Below are positions 51,101-64,000 of a stretch of 64,000 nt of DNA, in pieces. The position numbers and the translations under genes were made by a program. This DNA is from Moringa oleifera. Its lineage: Eukaryota > Streptophyta > Magnoliopsida > Brassicales > Moringaceae. Each line of letters starts with the position of its first letter. The stretch's first letter is position 1. Location: assembly GCA_021397835.1 (NCBI GenBank), contig JAJFZO010000882.1:1364001-1428000 (forward strand). Reading direction: 5' to 3'. The notes under the pieces are model-generated. The model was not told the origin of the DNA and ran no database searches. It saw only the letters and a program-made list of their open reading frames with translations.

Positions 51101-54100
51101 TAGCAACAAGTCACATTTTACATATACACTTACAGGCAGATATGAGCTTAGCAGAGGAAAAAATCCAGACGTCAACAAAGGATAAAAATATCACATACCC
51201 AATGACTGAAGTAGTCAAGGTGGATGACAGATCAAAACACTGTGCATTACCTAATAATTAGCAAAATATGCTCTAACACACAACTTGAACAGCCCAGAAC
51301 ACACTGTTGAAGAACCAGTCATTTCAGTGGGATTTCCTAGGACAGGTGCATTATCTATGAATACTTGCTAAAAATTTCAAAGACCACCAACAATAAACCT
51401 GCTGAGGTACTAATTTCATTTAAAAGGTGAGAACCTTATGTCGTAGATGAGTTCACCAGATACAAGAGACTGTTATTATCTATATAACATTTTGACGTAC
51501 AATCACCAGTCAACTAGAGTAAGAGCCACCAAGATGATGCACAATAAGCCACTTCGCAATATAAAATCTCATTCCAGTAGAAATCAGAACAATAAAATGT
51601 TAAATAGAATGAGAACATAAACTACATTGTAATCTATTACACAAATATCCAAAACACATTATAATTTAATTCCATTTTCAAATAATGGAAGTAACAAATT
51701 TTAAAATGGCCCAAGGCATAACATGATTTTAATTATCTTCAGCCAGTGGCAGAACACAAAAGTTGTTCAGAAGCACAAAAGAAAAAGGAAGCAAGGAAGA
51801 TGATAAAAATACCGTCAGAAAAAAAAAATTAACAAGAAAAGTTTAGATGATATAGAAAAGATTAGGGAAAAGCTGAAACAAGAAAAATTTGCATAACAGT
51901 ACCTGTTGCTCACAGTAAACATCTCTGGATCTTGGTTCATTATGACGTTATCCAGAGGGCAATACTTTTCCCCTGTTTCTTGATCATGAATTACTGAGTG
52001 ACGATGGCTAAATGTACCTCTTTCAACATCCTGACCACTCAGTCGGACATGGTTGCCTTCCACAAGCAAGGTTGCAAAAGCAAGAGCCTCCCCAACTGCC
52101 CAGTCAATGCCTTCCCCTGTTTCAATCATTTGAGCACGTTGTTCGTAAACCTTTTTCACCGCTCTGTGAGGCTTAAAATTTTCTGGAAGCTTGGTGATCA
52201 CCTTGCCAACATTCTTCAATATCTCTGGTTTGACCCTGCAGAATAGCATGATCTCAAGAGGAGTACATGGTTGTAGGCAGTGAGAAAGAAATTAAAACTG
52301 ACAAAAGTGTTAAATGTACCCTGTGTTCCGAATACGTGACAGCTGTTCAGGTGATTTGAACCCAGACCAATAAGCCGAAAGCCAATCCCTTCTTTGTGGA
52401 ACATAGTCTTTGCTTGCTAAGAATTCTTCATTGAGGATCGAACTGACCTTCTCGTGTATCCTATCAATATCTTCTTGCCTTACCTGCCCAGATTCCAACA
52501 ATTTCTTCTGGTAGATTTCCAGAGCTGATGGGTGACTCCGGATGACCTGTAAGGAGAGAACAAAATCCATACATGAGAAGCATAACTAATTTACCTCAAA
52601 AATAGCAGTAAAGCATACACAGCTAACAGAACCATAATAAACTGCAATAAGAAATACCATGATAAACATCGTTTGCAAAGCAGAAAGGAAATTGTAAAAG
52701 AAACTGTTGGAAAAAAAAGAAGAAGGTAATATTGAGCCCAAATCCAACAAAAGTAAAAAGCTGAAGAGAAATAAAGAATACTGAGGGGCCAACCTTATAC
52801 ATTTTAGGCTGCGTGAAAGAAGGTTCATCAATCTCATTATGCCCAAATCGACGGTAGCAGACTAAATCCACCACAACATCAGAATGGAAAGTCTGCCGCC
52901 ACTCTGCAGCAAGCTCACATGCATGAACAACTGCTTCCATATCATCTGCATTGACATGGAAGATAGGGGCATCCAAAGCCTTAGCAACATCAGTACAATA
53001 CTGAGAAGACCTCCCAGACCTAGGATCAGTTGTGAAGGCCACTTGGTTGTTCACTACAATGTGTATGGTACCACCAGTAGTGTAGTTTGGAAGTGCACTG
53101 AGATGCAGTGTCTCATACACTACACCTTGTCCCGCAAAGCTACCATCTCCATGAATCAAAACACCCATATTCTTGGTCCTGTCCACATCATTGGAGTAAT
53201 ACTGCTTTGCTCTCGTTTTTCCAACAACAACTGGGTCCACTGCTTCCAAGTGACTAGGATTTGCAACCAAAGACAGATGAATTCTCTTCCCTCCCCTTGT
53301 CGGTCGGTCATAAGAAGTTCCCAAGTGATACTTGACATCACCTGTTCCAGTGTAGAGCCCAACTTCATCTACAGGCTTTGTACCACCACTGAACTCGCTA
53401 AATATTTGACGGAGTGGCTTTCGGACAACATTACCGAGTACATTCAACCTTCCTCTATGAGGCATTCCAATAACTATGCTCTCCACCCCAAGGTCTGCCG
53501 CCCGATCAAACATCTCCTTCATGCCAGGAATCAGAGTTTCTCCACCTTCGAGCCCAAATCTCTTAGCTGTTGTCCACTTGGTGGCCAAGAAATTCTCAAA
53601 TTGAGTACTCCATATAAGCCTATCAAGTATAACCTCACGTCGCTGCCTGTTGTACTGCATTGGGGTTGGGGTTTCAATCTTGTCTCTCAACCAGTTACAT
53701 TTATCCCGATCAGCAATATGCATATACTCATATCCAATGCTTCCACAGTAAGCCTGCTCAAGCCGGGTCAATATGGATCTAAGGGTTTGCACAGGCCGGT
53801 TCTCTGACAAAAACCCAGCCATCCGCCACACCCCTAAAAAGAATTCCCTATCAAGATCGGCCTCTGTGAATCCATAAAGAGCTGGGTCCAAATCATCTGG
53901 GATTTCTCGTTCTTCCAAGCCCAAGGGGTCTAACTTGGCTTTCATGTGACCATTAACCTGGTAAGCCCTCACAAGTAACAACAATCGCATGCTCTCCTGA
54001 ATTGTCTGGCCCGAAATTCCTGGGGATGTGGCAGCCTGACCCACAAAATTCCTGAAGAAGTTGTCCCATGACTCATCAACACTGTTCGGGTCAGCTTCCC

Positions 54101-54344
54101 AAGCCCTTTGCAGCTCCTCTAGGTAGACGCTACTAGTTCCATCTAAGAAACTATCAGTTAGCCTAGAGAGGGGAACAGGGCGAGGGACAGGGGCAGATTG
54201 CGCCTTTGATCTGAAGACAGTGGTATGAAAATATTTATTCTGAGAGGGAAGAACACGGGTTCTTGCAGCATATGAACCACTCTGAGACAACGTCCTCCTT
54301 ATTGCAAGCCTTGCTACACTAGAACTAGCTCTGAACCACGCCAT
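48137..54344 (-). CDS. OGDH: 2-oxoglutarate dehydrogenase E1 component, mitochondrial
   Basis: Eight coding exons: 54344-52794, 52546-52320, 52235-51903, 50595-50349, 49753-49625, 49538-49323, 48995-48872 and 48366-48137. All junctions keep frame with GT/AG borders, giving 1018 residues, the length of plant OGDH E1. The enzyme is the thiamine-diphosphate-dependent decarboxylase of the 2-oxoglutarate dehydrogenase complex in the TCA cycle. The N-terminus is an Arg/Ser-rich presequence ([17 protein letters not shown]). Next come the E1-specific [15 protein letters not shown] region, [10 protein letters not shown], and the ThDP-binding [10 protein letters not shown] (from residue 399) through [10 protein letters not shown]. 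The pyrimidine-binding domain follows with [14 protein letters not shown], and the C-terminal domain has [14 protein letters not shown] longer reading adding six residues (MCGLLT) before MAWFR exists, but MAWFR gives the usual plant start. A 5' leader intron (about 54437-55236) is likely. Confidence 0.97.
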
Positions 54345-55320
54345 AGTTAATAACCCACACAAGCTACAACCAGGAATTATCCAAAGACTGTACTGCCAAA
54401 CTCAATTGTCCAGGGACTCTACCACCAGGCTCAAATCTGAAACAAAAATTCACATCTATTTGTCTCCAGCTAGAGAGAACCTATTCAACCAAACAAAAAC
54501 AAAGGAACCAAATAAGCATTAATAGATCCAACAATTGTTACACAATTAGTTAACAGCCTAAAATTTTCGCATTCGAAATGATGAAAAATAAGCCCTTTAT
54601 ATCACAATATTACAACTTTTATAAAGAAAAGAAAAGATGAATGTAATGGAAGTCAAAATATTTGCGTGAATGATAAGCACGAATATTCTAAACAATTGTT
54701 TCATAGAAGAAGACACGATATTCGATTACGAGGAAACAAAAGCAAAGTGAAGGCAAAATTCCAAACTTTCAGTCCTAAATCCTAAGATGCTTGGACATCA
54801 TTTGAAGCCCAATACAACCACTTGATCACGGTCAAACTGATCACTTAGGATAACTCAGAAGATAAGAACCTGATTTTCTTGGCAACCAAGCAGATGTTAT
54901 AGAGACTATGCAAAAACAAAACTAACTAGCACACGATCAAGCACGTGCTGAGTTCCAAGACCAACGGAAACATGGGAAGATCATAGCACATGCACCGAAA
55001 GACAAGCCAAACAACAAATCACCTGCCAATCACTCGTTTAGCAAGCAAGAATATGTATATATTAAAGAAAATAGACTATCATACCAAAATAGATCAACGA
55101 GAGACATCAAACTTCACAAAAGAATAGCAGAATTATCTTCCACCGGCACTCCCTGGGACGCGGAGAAAGTTAAAAAGAAACTCAAAAAGAAATTAGCAGA
55201 TGGCATTAAGTTTTGTTTGCGGAGAAATGGAAGTACCTGGTAAAGTGAGAGAAAACAGTTGCAGAAAATGAAAGAAAGAACCCTAAGCAGTTCTGGCAAG
55301 AGACGGTGACTTGTCCTTTT
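54345..55320 (-). other. OGDH 5' leader with probable untranslated exon and intron
   Basis: On the minus strand, an acceptor TTTCAG lies at 54437-54442. A donor CCAG/GTACTT, with GT at 55235-55236, would define an 800-bp leader intron. The short untranslated exon upstream of it (about 55237-55315) is CT-rich on the transcript strand. This is inferred from splice signals only. Confidence 0.5.
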
Positions 55321-56844
55321 TTTAAAAAAGATTAAAAAAATCTTTTAATTACATTTATTTAGTTTTATTCTTTTCCCGTTTCTCGGTCATTTTTCCTTTT
55401 TTTTTTTTTGTTTTCTTATAAAGGGCTTCAGAAGCAGGAGCAGGGAAGCAGGCCCAAGTTGGTTGAAGCTAAAATTTAAAATTAAATAAATAAAAATAAT
55501 TTGGTTATAAAAGAAAATTTCATTGTCAAAATTTCCTTCAGAAATTATGGAAACAAAAATATTGAGCCACCAAATGCAGACTTCAAACTTTTGACAATTC
55601 AGTTCAACCTGTCCGAGTCTTGAGAAGCAGGAAGGATCAAATGCGTGCGCCCTGACGTGTCATTTCATGTCAGAATCAGATGGGCAACTTTGACTTTCAT
55701 TTCTGAAATTTGTTTACTAATTTTAAGGATTATAAAAAATTTATTTTCATGTATTAATTTTTTAATTAATTTACATTATATTAATTTTAAAATTATAATT
55801 TATAAAAATTAAATAAATATAAAAAATTTAAACTTATCTGCATTTTTCATTCAAATTTTAATTTCTACTCAAAGTTTAATTTAATTTATTTTTTAAAAAA
55901 AATACCAATTAAATTTAAATTTAAAATCAAATTAATTATAAAAATATAAAATATTTTGATAATTAAAATACTTCAAAAATGATAACTTCTAAGGTCTATT
56001 TTGAAGTGATTGTTTAAATTTAAATTATTTTAAACTCACAATCTCTTATGCATAAAATTTTTAAATTTTTATAATAATAATTTAAATATTTTTATATTTA
56101 TATAAAATTTCAAATTAAAATTTATTATTTTCATTCATTTTAAAATTTATTACCATTAATTATTAAAAATCCTTCATTTATTCTTTTATTTCTGATATTA
56201 TTATTATAAATTATAAAAACATTCTTTACATTTTTTTTACCAAAAACGCTCTTTAATTTTCTTTTTTCTTTTTTTTTTATCAAACCCGCTCCTTCAATTT
56301 TTTGTAATCAAAAAACTCAAATAAAATCTGATCATTAAAAAATTTTATCATATAAGTATGTACATATATAGTTTCTAAAGATTATATTTATAGCTTTCTA
56401 ATTCATGAAAAGTTTATTGTAAAATTTGAAAAGTCCAACATTATAATTATCGCTTTTGTAATACAGCACATCCATATCAATCACAAAAAATAATTTTAGT
56501 TTCTATCCTGTTTTTGAAACCTACATCTTTAATATAAGAAAATAGATAATTCTTATCAAATATATAATTTGAACTTTTCCATAAATGGAAAATATTGAAT
56601 CATTTATTATATACTCACTATGTAATAACCTTAAATGTTGTGATAAAGCTACCAGACAAGTGAATACCAGTGAAGTTGGGAGGGAAAAACATTCTCCTGC
56701 CTGATTGTAAGTTTAAGTATGGGGTTCTGATAAATCTGCACATTATGCCTCTTGCCACTTCTCAACAGTTATCCACTGAACTAACACAGGTTACCAGACT
56801 GTAAAAGCAAAGACCTGGGGTAGAGTCCATCTGAAACTAAAATC

Positions 56845-56846
<2 letters not shown>

Positions 56847-56876
<30 letters not shown>
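56847..56876. repeat. (GA)15 microsatellite
   Basis: An uninterrupted GA run downstream of the RABE1 stop codon. Confidence 0.93.
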
Positions 56877-56879
<3 letters not shown>

Positions 56880-56932
56880 AAAGAACATGAAGAGTCTTCA
56901 ACCCTGTACAAACCCCCTTAGGAAAGGGGAAA

Positions 56933-57048
56933 CCCTAATCTCACAGGGCACCCTAGAAAGGTGACTCAAAACTCAAGGCAACAAACCAATAATCTGACCC
57001 TAATCTCACAGGGTACCCTAGAAAGGTGACTCAAACTCAGGCAACAAA
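56933..57048. repeat. two-copy direct repeat, 65-bp spacing
   Basis: A segment of about 52 bp starting CCCTAATCTCACAGGG at 56933 recurs at 56998 with one substitution and two single-base gaps. It lies in the 3' region of RABE1. Confidence 0.9.
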
Positions 57049-57514
57049 AGCATTAAACCAAGTAGCTGTTGCTTCGAAAACAAGGTTGCTTTGCTGTTGT
57101 CAGCATCACAACATTGAAGGGTGATATAATGAACAGTTACTAGGGTTATCTGGTGGGGCATTTCAGATGATATTGTACACATAGAAAGCCAGGAACTTAA
57201 ACTACAAAGTAAAACATGCGAAAAGCTGGCATCATCTTGAATGAGAAAGAAGCTATGAATCATCTATCTACATCAGGATAGCTAGTACAGTAAAAAGAGT
57301 CAATTCAGCTTAAGTCTAAATTGGAAAGGAAATGAAGTCATCATGCAATAAATTCCGCAAAGCAACTGAGGGAAGTACAATCTTCAACAAACTAGATAGC
57401 AGCTGGGGAAAAAAAAAAACAGAGATAAAATACAAGCACCCATCATAATGTTGTAAAACTATTATGATGCCATTGATGAGACCTTAGTCTTCAATGCTCA
57501 TAGCTCGATTTGCT

Positions 57515-61784
<4,270 letters not shown>

Positions 61785-64000
61785 CGATCCTCAAGGCAAA
61801 TCCCAATAAAAATCAATCTCTCTATGTCTCTCTCACTCCCTCTCGGTCTGCACGAAAGAACATAACATAGATAAACACATCCAAACAGTAGATCAAAATG
61901 GAGAGCGAACGAGCAACAAAAAGAGAGCAAGAGAGTACCTTCAACGGGCAAAAAAGTTAGCAAGTCGTCTGCAACATGGGAGACATATCCGACTGTGTGT
62001 CCTGTGGGTTTGAGACTTCTCTGCTTGGAGCTCTCTCTCCCACTCCGCGTATCATGCGTGGTTCGTGCAACTTGTGCTTGGACGCAGGAGATTCTGCTGC
62101 TACACTCGGCCACATGTGATCGTTTCTCCCCTGGATATGTATTTTTTGTTTTTTGTCTCTAAGCTTATTATAATTTTCAAGCGGAAAAAAGAAGAAGCAA
62201 AAATTACCTTTTTAGTATTTTTCAACCTTATGTCGGATGCATACTTGCATTATTAAATTTCTCACATTTTAATTAATTAATTAATTCTACAATTAATTTA
62301 ATTACATTCATTTTGTTTATTAAATTTCCTCTCAATTTTTTACTAAAAAAAATTGAATCAGGTAAGTTACATACCCCTTATATATTGCACTTTTTTTTTT
62401 TTTGAACATCTATTACACTTAGTTATGAACTTGGATGGTATGTATTAATAAATTCATTAATAATAATGTTAACAAATTATTTAAAATTGTGATTTTAAAA
62501 TTTAAAGCATGAAAATTAAAAAATAAATCAAAGATCACATACATAATTTAATTCAATAATTATTAATCATAATCACATAAATGATCAAATAAATATAGTA
62601 AATAAAATTAATGAACTTATAACAATCTCAAATTAAAATAGTTTAAAGTGAATATTATTAAAATGATAAATATTAAAATGTATTTTAAAATAAAATCATG
62701 TTTTAATTCAATAATTAAAAAATTATAGTTGAATAAAAAAAGGAAATCAAAATTGCATGAGAAGTATCCTTTGTGTTTTGTTAATAATTGACTCATAAAT
62801 TTTTTATTTTAATTGACTATATTAAAATTTGATAATTTATATTAATATTCACAACGATGATTTGCTTTTTCACATTTATATTATAAAATATTTAAAATAT
62901 TGTTAATAAAAATTAATTTAAATATTTTAAGTAAAATTTATCAGTATTATGATATTATCAAATTTATAAAAAATTATAACTTGTTTTTTTATAAAATTTC
63001 GTGGTTAAATTTCTCTCGTTTTAAGTGACGAATTATGAAAATAAGTTATTTTCATTCATTTTATTTATTAAATTTTCTCTCAATTTATTGCTAAAACAAT
63101 TTTAAATTAAGTTACTACTTTTCTAATTCACCTATAGAAATTTCATAAACATGAATCTGAAAAAAAAAAAAATCTAAGCTGGGGACGAAGAAAGTGCAAT
63201 TTCTGAGTCACTCACGAGGTAGCATCTGCCCATGTGAATTCCTAATGCTACGGAGCTTCACAATTCGAAAAAGAGAAATCAAAGAGAGAAGCTAAACCCA
63301 CTAGAGTCATGAAAATCTGGAGCTTCACAATTCGAAAAAGAGAAATCAAAGAGAGAAGCTAAACCCACTAGAGTCATGAAAATCTTAGGCAGATCCCACA
63401 ATCAAGAACATGTTTCCATGTTACAATAAAGTGACCAAAAAGTGGAATGTGCTTCTAAGTATATGCTGAGAAGATCCCTTCACCCACCATCACTTCTGCC
63501 TTCAAAAGCCCACTAATCCTTCAAGCTAATGAGAAACTTAATTCATGTATCCCTATACCCACGAAGTTGGGTTTGGCTCTGCAAGCGTGTTCGCCAGATT
63601 CCGATGGGTGAGGAGGCCAGTGGCCATGGTGACGGCCGTGATGAGGAGGATGAGGTGACGGTCGTGATGAGGTAACGACAGTGAAGGTTAGGTCGTGTCA
63701 TGGTGGTTTTGTAAGGGCAACGATAATCCTTTGGCAATGTATTATGTGTCATACATTCATGAAATGGAACAACTATCAGATTTAGTCTGAATCTCATCAG
63801 AAACTTGATGTCTTTCAGTTGTCTCGTGATGGTTAAGCTCCCATTTTGTGTATCAAACCTTCAGGTTATGTAACTAACAGAATTAGGCTTGTCAAAGATA
63901 AAAAGGTGGGGGACCTCTCAAAATCTATTCAAGTATCTGATTAGATAGAAATTTTCTGTTAATCTAATCTAGTTAAATCACAAAATCTCAAAAAAATCAT
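61785..64000. other. RABE1 promoter side and AT-rich right end
   Basis: 61785-62110 is probably the RABE1 5' leader and core promoter (CT/GA-rich, a possible 91-bp leader intron). About 62.15-63.15 kb is very AT-rich and empty. About 63.2-63.9 kb is more complex but holds only a perfect 67-bp duplication and an unassignable minus-strand open frame (63543-63797). Confidence 0.5.
63252..63385. repeat. perfect 67-bp tandem duplication
   Basis: The unit starting GGAGCTTCACAATTCG at 63252 is repeated without visible mismatch from 63319. The two copies are directly adjacent, so the event is recent or the assembly should be checked. Confidence 0.95.

Larger units (their letters stand above)
55321..57514. 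other. OGDH-RABE1 intergenic region
   Basis: About 55.3-55.7 kb is probably OGDH promoter. About 55.7-56.6 kb is very AT-rich with nothing recognised. About 56.65-57.5 kb is more complex and includes a GA microsatellite, a 65-bp-spaced duplication and the RABE1 3' UTR. Confidence 0.5.

Noticed and set aside
52884..53807. 307-residue plus-strand open frame
   Set aside because: It is fully antisense to OGDH exon 1. Long antisense frames are common opposite constrained coding exons, and this one has no recognisable domain or splice signals.

Overview
The window looks like nuclear DNA from a eudicot plant. The genes have many short introns with GT/AG borders. Long gene-free stretches are extremely AT-rich, and microsatellites and short tandem duplications are common. 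The proteins belong to families at typical plant lengths, including RABE1, WAT1-related transporters, a C1-2i zinc finger with an EAR motif, and an ALP1-type domesticated transposase. I saw no bacterial, organellar or viral gene organisation, and the species cannot be fixed from the sequence alone.

Layout, left to right. An ALP1-like domesticated Harbinger transposase is at 3322-7133 (+), followed by a two-exon gene for a 57-residue membrane-type protein at 8288-8712 (+). About 11.5 kb without a recognisable gene follows. A ZAT11-like zinc-finger repressor is at 20307-20897 (+), behind a promoter rich in ACGT-type stress elements. A TDBD-type (Tify-domain-binding domain) protein is at 27329-29413 (+), with a long untranslated or intronic leader region back to about 23.9 kb. 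A pair of WAT1-related EamA transporters lies on the minus strand: an intact seven-exon copy at 33517-35379 and a second copy at 38835-40817 whose first exon is broken. After about 7 kb of mostly unassigned DNA come mitochondrial 2-oxoglutarate dehydrogenase E1 at 48137-54344 (-) and a RABE1 (Rab8) GTPase at 57515-61784 (-). The right end is again AT-rich.

I reconstructed coding exons for the split genes by joining frames across GT/AG borders, and reading frame was conserved at every junction. The resulting lengths are 394, 57, 594, 398, 1018 and 216 residues. The genes do not form a pathway. They are a chance set of chromatin, stress, transport, respiratory and trafficking genes, and the only local family is the WAT1 pair.

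The most interesting points lie outside the standard models. (1) The gap between the WAT1 pair and OGDH holds small exon-sized fragments of both neighbours: an OGDH last-exon fragment at 46159-46222 and an inverted WAT1 exon 3-4 fragment at 47531-47689. (2) The broken WAT1 copy has a 53-bp insertion in exon 1 that looks like template-copied filler DNA. (3) The TDBD protein carries a degenerate 14-residue repeat over about 190 residues. (4) The ALP1 protein has Gln where a Harbinger transposase has its catalytic Glu. (5) A perfect 26-bp palindrome with a symmetrical E2F core lies in gene-free DNA. I found no clear evidence of a wholly new biological system.
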